Below the pieces are notes generated by a model that was not told the origin of the DNA, did no database searches, and worked only from the letters and a program-made list of their open reading frames with translations. From Thalassoroseus pseudoceratinae (GTDB lineage: Bacteria > Planctomycetota > Planctomycetia > Planctomycetales > Planctomycetaceae), in contig NZ_JAALXT010000007.1 of the NCBI RefSeq assembly GCF_011634775.1, forward strand, positions 372,001 through 436,000: a DNA stretch of 64,000 bases, read 5' to 3'. Positions 1 to 9,008 of this stretch are shown here, piece by piece. Each line of letters begins with the position of its first letter. Position 1 is the stretch's first letter. The translations under genes were made by a program, and so were the position numbers.

Positions 1-865
1 ACTTCTCGACAACCGGTTTCGGCGAAATGTTGTCTTCGCTGTCGATCCGAATTCCACCACGTTCGCGAACAAGGACGGAATACGCACCGTTCTTGTTCGC
101 GGTGACGTTTTGCAGATTCGCCGAAGACGATCCGCCCACGAAAATGCCCGCCCGTCCGTTTTCCTCACTGACCACATTGCGAAGTGTGACACCGCGACAC
201 AGATCGTGCAGGTTCACACCGTCGATTCGCCAATGACGAATGATGAGGTTTTCAACCACGACGTTCTCCACATCATAAAGCGTCAAACCCGTGGTTCGTC
301 CCGCGATGCGAAGATTCAATTGGGCCGGTTCCACCAAGCGGTCCGTGCCGAGATAGATCGAACCGTTGCGAACGGTCCACTGATTCGGTTTCAAGTCCGA
401 TTCTCGCCCGGGTGGCGTCTCGACACGTTCCAACTTCGTATCGCCATCGGCAAAGAGCAGGTAATAACCTTTGCGATTGGGCGTGAATCGCCACAGTGTG
501 GGGTCGAGTCGGGTCCATCGTTGCAGCGGAATTGGTTGGGAGCCGTCAAGGATCGCCCCGTGACCACGCAGTACGAACGGTAACGGGCCGAGACCACGAA
601 ACCGATCACCCGTCAACGAGATCGGCGAACGATACGGAACACCTGTGTTCGCCAAGTGCAAGATGTCACCCGGCTTACACAACGACAAGCCCCGTGTGAT
701 CGAGCGAACCGGCCCACGTGTGGCACTGATGATTTCCCCGGCATGACCGTCGAACGCATCATTGCCTTGCCGATTGTTCACAAAGACCTCCGCCGCGGAA
801 CACGGCGCGATCGCGAGCAGGCAGAGTAAGGAAGCGGCGGCAGCGGATTGAAGTCGAGATTTCAC
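1..865 (-). CDS. Right-handed beta-helix secreted protein (partial, 3' end off window)
   Basis: 288 codons are visible and the gene continues past the left edge. No ATG fits; the frame opens at a GTG (863-865) directly into a signal peptide of about 24 residues ending PCSAA. The mature protein starts VFVNNRQGNDAFDG, an opening common in planctomycete parallel beta-helix proteins. From about residue 190 there are short strand-turn units (VENLIIRHWRIDGV, LRNVVSEENGRAGIFVG) like the coils of pectate-lyase-type folds. Such proteins usually bind or cleave polysaccharides outside the cytoplasm, but the catalytic part cannot be judged from this fragment. The family call is fairly safe; the substrate is unknown. 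Confidence 0.8.
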   Translation of the reverse strand, partial: MKSRLQSAAAASLLCLLAIAPCSAAEVFVNNRQGNDAFDGHAGEIISATRGPVRSITRGLSLCKPGDILHLANTGVPYRSPISLTGDRFRGLGPLPFVLRGHGAILDGSQPIPLQRWTRLDPTLWRFTPNRKGYYLLFADGDTKLERVETPPGRESDLKPNQWTVRNGSIYLGTDRLVEPAQLNLRIAGRTTGLTLYDVENVVVENLIIRHWRIDGVNLHDLCRGVTLRNVVSEENGRAGIFVGGSSSANLQNVTANKNGAYSVLVRERGGIRIDSEDNISPKPVVEK

Positions 866-1411
866 GGCAGACACTCGTCAAAGATTCCATGGAAGTGCAG
901 TCGATCTTGCACCGGATCTATCAGTAGGGATCGGCACGATTCCCAAATGGACCAGCCGACATTCCCCAATCGACCACCAAAACAATGAGAGCCCGGCGAA
1001 ATCAGCGGTCCGAACCGAGCTACTCACCGCGTCCAAACATTCAGACAAGTGAACATAAGCTGGAAAATTGTAAAAAACGGAACAAATGGTCTGTGCGTTC
1101 TGGAATTCAGGGATTATGATAGCGTCTAAGCTGTCGACAAGGGTTGGCAGCGAATTGAGATTATCTCCAATCAGTCCAACTCGTTCGGAATTGTACGACA
1201 GGTCAACGAACTGCGAGTACTCTCGCTGGCGGAAACCAGTTTGACATTTAGTCCGAGGAATTATGGTCAGCGACTTTTGGATGAGGTCGGCAACGCGTCG
1301 GGAGTGTGGCCAACCTATCGGATCGGTTCGTGGTGGACCGGGGCGGTTGGGTATTGATCTCAACGACCACTTTGTTTTGTTTGGGGCTCCATAAGCCCAC
1401 AGAGGATGAGA
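866..1411. other. Intergenic region upstream of the RRM gene
   Basis: About 540 bases without a supportable gene. It should hold divergent promoters for the beta-helix gene and the RRM gene. A weak candidate for the latter is TTGACA at 1241-1246 with TATGGT at 1262-1267, but the 15-base spacer is too short for a good sigma-70 site. A 5-bp hairpin (GGGCT at 1384-1388, AGCCC at 1394-1398) lies just before the ribosome binding site of the RRM gene. Confidence 0.4.
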
Positions 1412-1693
1412 ATGAGCATGAATTTGTTTGTAGGCAACTTGCCCTACTCCACCACGGACGACGAATTGCGAGAAACCTTTAGCCCCTATGGCGAAGTGAC
1501 TCGTGCACAAGTGATTAATGACCGGGAAACCGGCCGCAGCCGCGGTTTCGGCTTTGTCGAGATGGCATCGGGTGGTCAAGAAGCCATCGATGCATTGAAC
1601 GAAGCGGATCTCGGTGGGCGTCCTTTGAAAGTCAACGAAGCTCAACCACGTGAAAACCGTCCACGAGGCGGCGGTGGTCAACGACGGTACTAA
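1412..1693 (+). CDS. Single-RRM RNA-binding protein
   Basis: A 93-residue protein made of one RNA recognition motif. RNP2 is LFVGNLPYS near the N-terminus and RNP1 is RSRGFGFVEM in the middle, with the aromatic residues that stack on RNA bases. The C-terminus is a short Gly/Arg tail (RPRGGGGQRRY), as in cyanobacterial and planctomycete Rbp proteins, which bind single-stranded RNA in the cytoplasm and are often cold-induced. Three in-frame ATGs occur at 1406, 1412 and 1418; AGAGG at 1401-1405 gives 1412 the best spacing (6 bases). It stands alone and is followed by a clear terminator. The family is certain; the RNA targets are unknown. Confidence 0.95.
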   Translation: MSMNLFVGNLPYSTTDDELRETFSPYGEVTRAQVINDRETGRSRGFGFVEMASGGQEAIDALNEADLGGRPLKVNEAQPRENRPRGGGGQRRY

Positions 1694-1714
1694 GCCCACC
1701 TGTTGACTGAGACC

Positions 1715-1749
1715 AAAACCTTGGCCGTCCCGACCGGCCAAGGTTTTTT
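1715..1749 (+). terminator. Intrinsic terminator of the RRM gene
   Basis: A perfect 13-bp stem (1715-1727 pairs with 1735-1747) with a 7-base loop ends in a run of six T. It starts 21 bases after the stop codon of the RRM gene. Confidence 0.9.
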
Positions 1750-1857
1750 CATGCGCTTTCCGAAAGATCCTGGCTGTTTCGGAACCACTCTGAACTTTCA
1801 CCGATCGAAAACGACGGCCGGTTCCTCGCCATTCCAATACCCCAAAAATAAAAACAA

Positions 1858-1887
1858 CGGTTTTCCCTGGCGGAAACCGCGTTTTTT
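1858..1887 (+). terminator. Possible second hairpin terminator
   Basis: CGGTTTTCC (1858-1866) can pair with GGAAACCG (1872-1879) with one bulged T, and GTTTTTT follows at 1881-1887. It lies in the 342-base gap between the RRM and DUF1328 genes, where I see no gene. Much weaker than the hairpin at 1715. Confidence 0.3.
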
Positions 1888-2035
1888 GGATAGCCGCCCA
1901 ACTTTGGCACGCAAGGTGCTTTACCAACACTCAACAGGCGAGCAACTCACAACAAACATTCATGAGTTGCTCATTTCACAAAATGGTTGCCGTTTCCAAG
2001 CGTCGACTTAATCGTACAACTGATGAGGTGATCAC

Positions 2036-2206
2036 ATGTTGGGTTGGGCATTGACTTTTCTTATTATCGCGTTGATCGCGGCTGTCTTCGGCTTTGGTGG
2101 TGTTTACGCCGCTGCATCGGGAATCGCTAAGATTCTGTTCTTCGTCTTCTTGGTATTGTTCGTTGTGAGTTTGATCATGGGTCGTGGCCGAACGCCGACC
2201 GTCTAA
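2036..2206 (+). CDS. DUF1328 family small membrane protein
   Basis: A 56-residue protein starting [20 protein letters not shown] and ending in a short basic tail (GRGRTPTV). Two hydrophobic helices (about residues 4-27 and 30-49) separated by AASGIAK match the DUF1328/YtjA family, small inner-membrane proteins of unknown function found in many proteobacteria and planctomycetes. GAGGTG lies about 8 bases upstream of the ATG, and a terminator follows within 120 bases, so it is probably a single-gene transcript. Confidence 0.9.
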   Translation: MLGWALTFLIIALIAAVFGFGGVYAAASGIAKILFFVFLVLFVVSLIMGRGRTPTV

Positions 2207-2323
2207 CGCTGAATTACAGAACTAAGATTTCAAAGACGACCGAGCAGATTCCACTGTCTCGAACAGCGAGGAAATTGCACGACCACAACAGGCCGGTCTC
2301 AAGAGCCTGATTCAACATAGATC

Positions 2324-2368
2324 ACAGCCCCGTCTGGTAGCCATTCCAGGCGGGGCTGTTTTGCTTTT
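2324..2368 (+). terminator. Intrinsic terminator after the DUF1328 gene
   Basis: A 14-bp stem (2324-2337 with 2346-2359, one G-T wobble) with an 8-base loop, then TTTGCTTTTG. It separates the DUF1328 gene from the flagellar block. Confidence 0.85.
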
Positions 2369-2681
2369 GCCGATGCCGTAATCCGCCTATATTAATGTAG
2401 TTTTGACAACCTTGTAGAGATGACAAGCCAAGCTGTCGGTTTTTCAAAGATTCTACTGAAACCTATCTGGACGACTTCGAAAAGATTGTCTAAATAGCGT
2501 CTCGCCCATTCGGGCTGACTCTCTCTCAGATCAATTAACCAATCCTATCACTCATCTTCTGAACGCTTTTTGTTTGGAAGAAACTCAATTTGTCATTCGT
2601 ACAAATCGGAAACCTGCGGCAAAACTGCCCAGATCTCTGCGATGAAGTTACGTCTTGGCGAATTGAACGTTGGAGATTCCT
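2369..2681. other. Leader region of the flagellar block
   Basis: About 310 bases before flhA. It should contain a promoter for the flagellar genes, but I find no convincing sigma-28 or sigma-54 motif and only an isolated TTGACA near 2404 without a matching -10. The ribosome binding site TTGGAG at 2670-2675 decides the flhA start. Confidence 0.35.
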
Positions 2682-4802
2682 ATGTCATCCGAGGCAACCG
2701 TTGGCTGGAGAGGATTTGCAGCCCAGCAACGGGGATATCTCGTACCGATCTTCATCATCTCGTCAGTGCTGATTCTATTCGCACCACTGCCGCCGATGGT
2801 GATGGACCTCTTGCTAGCTTGCAATGTCACACTGTCTGTTTTGATTCTGTTGACAACGATCTACGTCGGGAAGCCACTCGACTTTTCTGTTTTTCCGACC
2901 ATTCTTTTAGGGACCACACTCGCTCGACTAGTCCTCAACGTTGCCTCGACAAGACTTATCTTGTCCGGTGCCGAGAACCGAGGAACGGCAGCGGCTGGTC
3001 AAGTGATTGAAGCCTTTGGACGATTCGTCTCAGGCGACAATGTTGTGGTCGGTGTGATTATCTTCACGATTATCGTCGTGATTCAATTTGTTGTGATTAC
3101 TAAAGGTGCGACTCGCATCAGTGAAGTGACTGCACGGTTTGCATTGGACGGCATGCCGGGCAAGCAAATGGCGATCGATGCCGACTTGAACGCCGGCCTG
3201 ATCAACTCCGATGAAGCACGAAGCCGACGCGAAGAAGTCGCGGAACAAGCAGACTTCTACGGTGCCATGGACGGTGCTAGTAAGTTTGTTCGAGGCGACG
3301 CCGTTGCAGGCATTATTATTACACTGATCAACATTGCTGGCGGTTTGTACGTTGGCATGATTCAACTCGATATGGATTTTGGTCAAGCCGTCGAAGTCTT
3401 TACCACATTGACAATTGGCGACGGACTAGTCTCACAAGTTCCAGCATTTCTGGTCTCTCTCGCGGCGGCATTGATTGTCACGCGAACATCCAGTACCTCA
3501 AACCTATCTCACGACGTTCTATCTCAAGTCTTTGGACATGCTGAATCACTCATACTCTCGGCCGCCTTTCTCGCAATTCTATCAGTCACCGGATTGCCCT
3601 TTGTACCTCTCATGTGTCTCAGCTTGGCTTGTGGACTATTGGGTCGACAAGTCCTTCGCGGGCAAGCCACTGCTGAAGCCGATAGCGCAGAAAACCCAGA
3701 CGAGCCAGTCGATGACACTCCTCAAGAACCGAAGTTGGAAGACGAGCTTACTGTTCCACCACTCGAACTCGAACTTGGTGTGGGACTAGTCCCACTCGCA
3801 GACCCGAACTCGGAACACGACCTCACCGACCGCATTAAGCGAGTCCGCCAAATGCTAGCCCAAGAACTCGGCATTCTTCTTCCAAACGTGCGGATTCGCG
3901 ACAATGTTCTACTGAACCCAAACTCATACCGAATTAAACTTCGGGATGTCCCGATTGCTCAAGCGGAACTCCAGGTGGAAGGGTATCTAGCAGTAGATAC
4001 CGGTGGTGTGACCGCACCCGTGCCTGGCATTGACACCGTTGATCCTGCATTCGGACGCGAAGCAAAATGGATTGAACCCGCATACAAGGACCGAGCCGAA
4101 CTCTTTGGGTATCACGTTGCCGAGCCGTCACTCGTGCTCACGACACACCTTCTCGAAGTCATTCGGAAACATAGTAACGAGCTACTCACTCGACCACTTG
4201 TTTATGAACTCTTGGAACACCTCAAAGAACAGTCTCCGAAGCTCGTCGAAGACTTGATTCCACAGCCACTTTCAGTACCGGCCTTGCATCAAGTCTTGCG
4301 AAACCTACTGCGAGAACGAATCGCCATTCGCGATCTGGAAACAATTCTCACAGCACTGGGAGACTATGTTTCCAAGACTGAAAACCTCGATGTTTTGACA
4401 GAATACACACGACTCGCATTAGCACGCAGCATCTCACAGAAGTATCGAGATCCGAACGATGGAGTGTTGCGAGTCGTGACTTTGGAACCGGGTGTGGAGA
4501 ACATCTTTGCATCCGCACTACAGTCGGGAGACCAAGGACTGCGATTGGATGTGGCTCCGCAAATTGCCGAAGCATTCATTCGGGCTTTGGCCGATCAGCT
4601 TCAACAGTTTGAAATTCGTGGTAGCCATCCGGTTCTCGTCTGCGGCCCTGCAATTCGCTCCGGAGTCAAGAAGCTAACCGAAGCCGACCTGCCAAGTCTC
4701 GCAGTACTGAGTACAAATGAAATCATGCCTGATCTTGATATCGAAGCCGTTGGACAGGTAGCACTGGAAAGCTTGCAGGGTGTGGCCGCCGCATCCAAGT
4801 AA
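2682..4802 (+). CDS. flhA: Flagellar biosynthesis protein FlhA
   Basis: A 706-residue FHIPEP-family protein, the export-gate component of the flagellar type III secretion system. The N-terminal ~330 residues contain about eight membrane helices, with the family signature in the cytoplasmic loop (GKQMAIDADLNAGLI). A Glu/Asp/Pro-rich linker around residues 335-360 leads into the C-terminal cytoplasmic domain that receives chaperone-substrate complexes. A TTG at 2670 is in frame, but ATG 2682 has GGAG 6 bases upstream and gives the usual family length. It is first of the rightward block flhA-flhF-flhG, 57 bases before flhF. It uses the Leu codon CTA unusually often, three times in the dicodon CTA-GTC. 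Confidence 0.97.
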   Translation: MSSEATVGWRGFAAQQRGYLVPIFIISSVLILFAPLPPMVMDLLLACNVTLSVLILLTTIYVGKPLDFSVFPTILLGTTLARLVLNVASTRLILSGAENRGTAAAGQVIEAFGRFVSGDNVVVGVIIFTIIVVIQFVVITKGATRISEVTARFALDGMPGKQMAIDADLNAGLINSDEARSRREEVAEQADFYGAMDGASKFVRGDAVAGIIITLINIAGGLYVGMIQLDMDFGQAVEVFTTLTIGDGLVSQVPAFLVSLAAALIVTRTSSTSNLSHDVLSQVFGHAESLILSAAFLAILSVTGLPFVPLMCLSLACGLLGRQVLRGQATAEADSAENPDEPVDDTPQEPKLEDELTVPPLELELGVGLVPLADPNSEHDLTDRIKRVRQMLAQELGILLPNVRIRDNVLLNPNSYRIKLRDVPIAQAELQVEGYLAVDTGGVTAPVPGIDTVDPAFGREAKWIEPAYKDRAELFGYHVAEPSLVLTTHLLEVIRKHSNELLTRPLVYELLEHLKEQSPKLVEDLIPQPLSVPALHQVLRNLLRERIAIRDLETILTALGDYVSKTENLDVLTEYTRLALARSISQKYRDPNDGVLRVVTLEPGVENIFASALQSGDQGLRLDVAPQIAEAFIRALADQLQQFEIRGSHPVLVCGPAIRSGVKKLTEADLPSLAVLSTNEIMPDLDIEAVGQVALESLQGVAAASK

Positions 4803-4859
4803 GCCGAGACGACGAACAGCAGGACACGGAATCCGTAACACTAACAGGAACTTGAAACG

Positions 4860-6209
4860 ATGGCTGATGTTCGCACTTTCCGGGCAGCAACAATGCGAGA
4901 CGCGTTGCAGATTGTCCGTGATGAGATGGGTGCCGATGCTGTCATCCTACACACTCGGCAAGTGGAAACGAAACGACGGTTGCCATGGAGTCGGCCGCAG
5001 GAAGAAGTGGAAATCACAGCCGGTCGGGATCTGAATGTCCGTTCGAGCAATGCAAACCGTCCTCGACCATATGCAGTAAAGCCAGTTCAACGACCAGTTG
5101 AAACAACCAAAAAGGCCGCGACAACACAACCGAAAACGTCTCCAACTGTTAGCCAAGACCAAACAACAGCCAAGCCGCCACAGAAAACGCCAGAGACGTT
5201 TCGAGACACACATGTCTCAGGGCGTATTCAAGCGACTAGTGTTCTGAACAACGTTCAGCAATCCTCACCCAGTTACGATGCAATTCAAGAACAGCTCAAC
5301 GCGATTCAGAAGATGCTGAAAGACTTAGGGATTGGCCCTTCGGCAGTTTCTAATTCTCCTAAGACAGATCGTTCTGAAGTTCTGGAAAGTCTCTATCAAC
5401 GACTTTTAGCTGAGGATGTTGATTCGGAGATTGCTGATGATCTATTGAATGGACTAGAACAAGAGGCCACACCAGCCATCTTGAATGATGCGTCCGCAGC
5501 AACGGCGTTGTTGACCGCTCATGTCGAACGACGGCTGAAGATCGGTTCCCCAATGACGGTGCAACCTGGCAAGCGGAAGGTGGTGGCTCTCGTCGGGGCA
5601 ACCGGCGTCGGTAAAACAACAACCATCGCAAAACTCGCGGCTGATTTCCGCCTCCGCGATGGAATTCGGATGGGGCTAGTCACAGTCGACACATACCGTA
5701 TTGCAGCAGTCGAACAACTTCACACTTATGCAGAGATTCTTGATCTTCCAATGAAAGTGGTGACGAATCCGCTCGAAATGCGACGGGCTCTCGACGAGTT
5801 AGCCGGTCTTGATCTGGTCTTGATCGACACAGCCGGACGGAGCCCACGGGATGAACTGCAAATTCAGGAACTCAAACGATTGCTAGCCGCAGCGAACTGT
5901 GATGAGGTTCAACTCGTTCTGAGTGCGACAGCGAGTTCGCGAAGTCTGCTAGCAACGGCGAAACAATTTCAAGCGGCAAATGCCACATCAATCATCCTCA
6001 GCAAACTTGATGAAGCGTCTCAACTGGGACCTTTGCTTTCGCTGGCGGATACAGTTGACTTGCCACTGAGTTATTTGACGACGGGTCAAGATGTGCCTGA
6101 TGACATTGAACCGGCTCAAGCGGATCGAATGGCTCGGCTTATTCTCGGTCGGGATCGAGTCTCACGAGCACCACGGATGCGTCAGTCTTCGGATGCGGTC
6201 GTACAATAA
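4860..6209 (+). CDS. flhF: Flagellar GTPase FlhF
   Basis: A 449-residue SRP-family GTPase that in other bacteria sets the place and number of flagella at the cell pole. The N-terminal basic region (residues 1-60, ADVRTFRAATMRDAL) is followed by a Gln/Lys/Thr/Pro-rich low-complexity linker (65-135), a short helical stretch (140-157), and the NG domain from about 170. GTPase motifs are visible: P-loop GATGVGKT (246-253), VDTYRIAAVEQL, DTAGRSPRD and the G4-like SKLDEA. It lies between flhA and the MinD-like flhG, its usual partner that stimulates GTP hydrolysis. The ATG has AGGAA about 10 bases upstream. Confidence 0.96.
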   Translation: MADVRTFRAATMRDALQIVRDEMGADAVILHTRQVETKRRLPWSRPQEEVEITAGRDLNVRSSNANRPRPYAVKPVQRPVETTKKAATTQPKTSPTVSQDQTTAKPPQKTPETFRDTHVSGRIQATSVLNNVQQSSPSYDAIQEQLNAIQKMLKDLGIGPSAVSNSPKTDRSEVLESLYQRLLAEDVDSEIADDLLNGLEQEATPAILNDASAATALLTAHVERRLKIGSPMTVQPGKRKVVALVGATGVGKTTTIAKLAADFRLRDGIRMGLVTVDTYRIAAVEQLHTYAEILDLPMKVVTNPLEMRRALDELAGLDLVLIDTAGRSPRDELQIQELKRLLAAANCDEVQLVLSATASSRSLLATAKQFQAANATSIILSKLDEASQLGPLLSLADTVDLPLSYLTTGQDVPDDIEPAQADRMARLILGRDRVSRAPRMRQSSDAVVQ

Positions 6210-6250
6210 CGAGATGTGGTTCGAAACTTGTCAACTACTAGGAATCAACG

Positions 6251-7159
6251 ATGAGTGATCAAGCGAAGGCACTTCGAGGGTTGATGGAGCGACATCAATC
6301 GTCGAGTGACCGATGGACGAAGACACCACCGGTGACCGCTCGTCATGCGACTAGTATCGCGATGACAAGTGGAAAAGGTGGTGTTGGAAAAAGTCATCTC
6401 GCTTTGAATCTCGCCATTCAACTTGCCAAGACCGGATCGAAAGTTCGATTGTTCGATGCTAACTTTGGTCATGGTAGCCCGGAACTACTTTGTGGATTAA
6501 ATGCCTATTGGAATCTTCGGCATGTGCTTGTTGGCTCTCGATCTCTCAAAGAAATTATGCTAGACGGCCCTTACGGTGTGCAGATCGCGCCGGGGTGTGG
6601 CTGTCTCTACGAAGCTGATGAGTTTCCACGGGCTGCCTTCGAGAGCTTGTCATCACAGTTGAATTATTTTGAACAGTCCGACGACTTTTGGATTTTTGAT
6701 ATGGGTTCGGGTTTGAGCCGGGCGGTCCGGCGAGTTGCGTCACAGATGGATATGGCCTTCGTCGTCTCGACACCGGAACCCACGAGTCTAGCCGACGCCT
6801 ATGCGACAATTAAGTCACTAGCCGCGGTTGAGAATCCACCAGAGATTGAAGTCATTGTGAATCAAGTCGAAAGTCTCTCTCAAGCTGACGAGATTTCCGA
6901 TCGACTTCAACGGACTGTCCGAACGTTCTTGCAGACCAAACTCAATTTCGCCGGCTCTGTTCCAAAGGACCCGGAAGTGGTAACAGCGACTGTCGACCAG
7001 GAGCCGTTCTCGCTTGCGAGTCCTCAGAGTCCTGCGGCGTTGGCGGTTGGTCGAATTTCGAGAAGACTTCGGCGACTCCGTGAAGACGGTCGGTCGCGTG
7101 GACGTCTGAGTACGTTCTTGAAAGAACACTCAGAGCAAACGATGTTAGTCCCTAGTTAG
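6251..7159 (+). CDS. flhG: MinD-like ATPase FlhG
   Basis: A 302-residue ParA/MinD-type ATPase, partner of FlhF in control of flagellar number. It starts with an FlhF-activating-type N-terminus (DQAKALRGLMERH), then the deviant Walker A SGKGGVGKS (residues 40-48). The switch regions differ from the family norm: LFDANFGHG where most FlhG proteins have a D-A-D, and FDMGSGLS where D-T/P-A-G is usual. The next segment (LLCGLNAYWNLRHVL) matches FlhG rather than chromosome-partitioning ParA. It is 41 bases after flhF. The C-terminus is Arg/Ser-rich and lacks an obvious membrane-targeting amphipathic helix. Confidence 0.93.
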   Translation: MSDQAKALRGLMERHQSSSDRWTKTPPVTARHATSIAMTSGKGGVGKSHLALNLAIQLAKTGSKVRLFDANFGHGSPELLCGLNAYWNLRHVLVGSRSLKEIMLDGPYGVQIAPGCGCLYEADEFPRAAFESLSSQLNYFEQSDDFWIFDMGSGLSRAVRRVASQMDMAFVVSTPEPTSLADAYATIKSLAAVENPPEIEVIVNQVESLSQADEISDRLQRTVRTFLQTKLNFAGSVPKDPEVVTATVDQEPFSLASPQSPAALAVGRISRRLRRLREDGRSRGRLSTFLKEHSEQTMLVPS

Positions 7160-7542
7160 TCGATTGAATGAACCAGGATTGATCCTTGTTGCGAGCTTGG
7201 ATCAGTCTTTGATGGTTAGAACGGCAAACGGATTGTTGTTCCGTGATGCGTTTGGTGTTCTGATCATGATGACACTGAGACACTGATGACGGAACCTCTC
7301 TCACTCACTACTACTCAATACCCCCCAAATTGTTTTCGGATTGTCTTCGTCTTGAGGATGATGACAGAGAAGTTGCGTACCCAACTGGGTTTCAATTGTT
7401 GAAATAGTTGATTTGCGGAAAGTTTGCTGATTGTTCGGGAAATGATGAATGTGACGAGTCGATTCGGCCGATTATGGATAAGGTCCGAGATTCTAATGTT
7501 CGACCGATTCAGCAACGGTGTGGATTCGTCGGAGGTTTTCGA
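7160..7542. other. Gap between flhG and the small membrane protein gene
   Basis: About 380 bases. GATTGATCC (7177-7185) pairs with GGATCAGTC (7199-7207) in a 9-bp stem with one wobble, followed by only three T, so it is at best a weak terminator of flhG. TTTCAA-TTG-TTGAAA at 7390-7404 is a short AT-rich hairpin. The frame of the next gene is open back to 7408 but has no ribosome binding site there. Confidence 0.4.
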
Positions 7543-7809
7543 TTGAGTTTACATTTCGCATTTCAAATGGCATTAATCGCATTTGCGACAGTCACCTTGA
7601 AAGCTGTTGTTAGTCGAGCGGATCTCGAAGGTGCATTGACATCCGCGTTACTCACCGGGTTGGCGTTTGCGGGCCTGGGACTAGTCACCGGCGAGTTGGC
7701 TCGTCGAATCGTTGAGGAACAAGTTCAAACGGAGTTTGAAACATGGAAATCAACCCACTTGAGTGAGCTTTCCAATCCTCAGGAAGACAGCAACGACGCT
7801 AATTCCTGA
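7543..7809 (+). CDS. Small two-helix membrane protein between flhG and fliA
   Basis: I do not recognise the family. An ATG at 7474 and a TTG at 7408 are in frame but lack ribosome binding sites, whereas TTG 7543 has a perfect GGAGG at 7531-7535 with 7-base spacing; this gives 88 residues. Two hydrophobic helices are visible (about residues 3-22 and 31-51), followed by a charged tail (ELARRIVEEQVQTEFETW) that is probably helical and cytoplasmic. It sits inside the flagellar block and shares the block's CTA-GTC codon habit, so a flagellar role is plausible but not shown. If the ATG were used the protein would have 111 residues. Confidence 0.65.
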   Translation: MSLHFAFQMALIAFATVTLKAVVSRADLEGALTSALLTGLAFAGLGLVTGELARRIVEEQVQTEFETWKSTHLSELSNPQEDSNDANS

Positions 7810-7946
7810 CATCGGAACACTCACGTTTGAAAACAACAACCGAGTATTCTACTCGGCTTACTTAACCGGATGCTCAGGCACGATGCCTAGCCGATCGTTT
7901 TTCCGAGTTTCGGATTCGCGATCCATAGACCACCACGGAGGGGAGA

Positions 7947-8723
7947 ATGGCGACCAAGGTCACCGAGGACGTCACGGAAGTATGGCACGCTTACAAAGCC
8001 GACCTAACCGACAAAGTACTGCGGAACCGTTTGATCGAACGGTATTTGCCGCTGGTCCGCTACAATGCGGAGAAGGTTTGGTCAAAGCTACCTGAAGGTG
8101 TGGACCTAAACGACCTGATGTCGGCTGGAGTCTTCGGCTTGATGGATGCGATCGATGCCTTCGACATGGATCGCGGCGTGAAGTTTGAGACTTACTGCGT
8201 CCCCCGTATTCGTGGGGCCATGCTTGATGAACTTCGGACGATGGACTGGGTTCCTCGACTCGTCCGAAGCAAGGCGAGCAAACTTGAAGCGGCTCGCAAG
8301 GAAGCTGAGGCAGAAGCCGGGCGTCCGCCGACAGATCAAGAGATCGCCGGCAAGATGCAGCTTCCACTGCCTGAGTTCGAGAAACTCAAGAGTGAGGCCA
8401 GTGCGGTCAACCTCGTGAGTCTCAACAAGAAGTGGTATGAGACCGACTCCTATAAAGATGTTCGAGAGATTGACATCCTCGAAGATCAAAAGGGCGAGGA
8501 CCCCACGCTTGGGCTGCAAAAACGCGATCTGATGAAGCTCGTGACTAAGGGGCTCAATCGGAATGAACGGTTGATTATCATTCTGTATTACTACGAAGAA
8601 CTGACGATGAAAGAAATCGGCACCACGCTCGGTTTGTCGGAAAGTCGCGTCAGTCAAATGCACTCCAGCATCGTAGCTCGGTTGAAAGATCAATTGGGTC
8701 GTCGGCGTCCTGAGTTCGGCTAA
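7947..8723 (+). CDS. fliA: FliA/WhiG-family sigma factor (sigma-28)
   Basis: A 258-residue group 3 sigma factor for late flagellar genes. Region 2 is clear (DLMSAGVFGLMDAIDAFD and FETYCVPRIRGAMLDELR), region 3 follows with RPPTDQEIAGKM, and region 4 ends the protein with LTMKEIGTTLGLSESRVSQM, the -35 recognising helix-turn-helix. GGAGGGGAG lies directly upstream of the ATG, a very strong ribosome binding site. It follows flhA-flhF-flhG as in many polar flagellates; a separate anti-sigma gene flgM is not visible here. A clear terminator lies about 165 bases downstream. Confidence 0.96.
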   Translation: MATKVTEDVTEVWHAYKADLTDKVLRNRLIERYLPLVRYNAEKVWSKLPEGVDLNDLMSAGVFGLMDAIDAFDMDRGVKFETYCVPRIRGAMLDELRTMDWVPRLVRSKASKLEAARKEAEAEAGRPPTDQEIAGKMQLPLPEFEKLKSEASAVNLVSLNKKWYETDSYKDVREIDILEDQKGEDPTLGLQKRDLMKLVTKGLNRNERLIIILYYYEELTMKEIGTTLGLSESRVSQMHSSIVARLKDQLGRRRPEFG

Positions 8724-8887
8724 ACGATGATCCGATTTCTGTGTCTGCGGTGGACGCGAAGAAGCCATTGTGTCCTGGCCTTCACGAGGCGTCACCCGTT
8801 CCCATCAGAAGTCAACTGCCTTAGGAATCCTCTTAGCGCAATCGTGGAAACACAATTCGTCCGGTGACGTGTATTCGTGCGTGCTCC

Positions 8888-8917
8888 AACCCCGCTCCGT
8901 GGCGGGGTTTTCTTTTT
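8888..8917 (+). terminator. Intrinsic terminator after fliA
   Basis: AACCCCGC (8888-8895) pairs perfectly with GCGGGGTT (8902-8909), 6-base loop, then TTCTTTTT. Confidence 0.88.
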
Positions 8918-9008
8918 GCGCTCGTCCTGACGGCAATCCTGGTAGCGATGCGTTGTTGATCTGGTAGAATGGGAATATCTTTCCACTGTTCTCAGCGGGT
9001 TGTCTCCA

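Noticed and set aside
878-1930. 350-codon frame on the minus strand across the RRM gene
   Set aside because: It runs antisense through the RRM gene and its terminator, has no ribosome binding site and a Trp/Cys/Arg-rich composition without motifs.
2570-3010. 146-codon frame overlapping the flhA start
   Set aside because: Ends inside flhA in another frame, Ser/Arg/Cys-rich, no motif.
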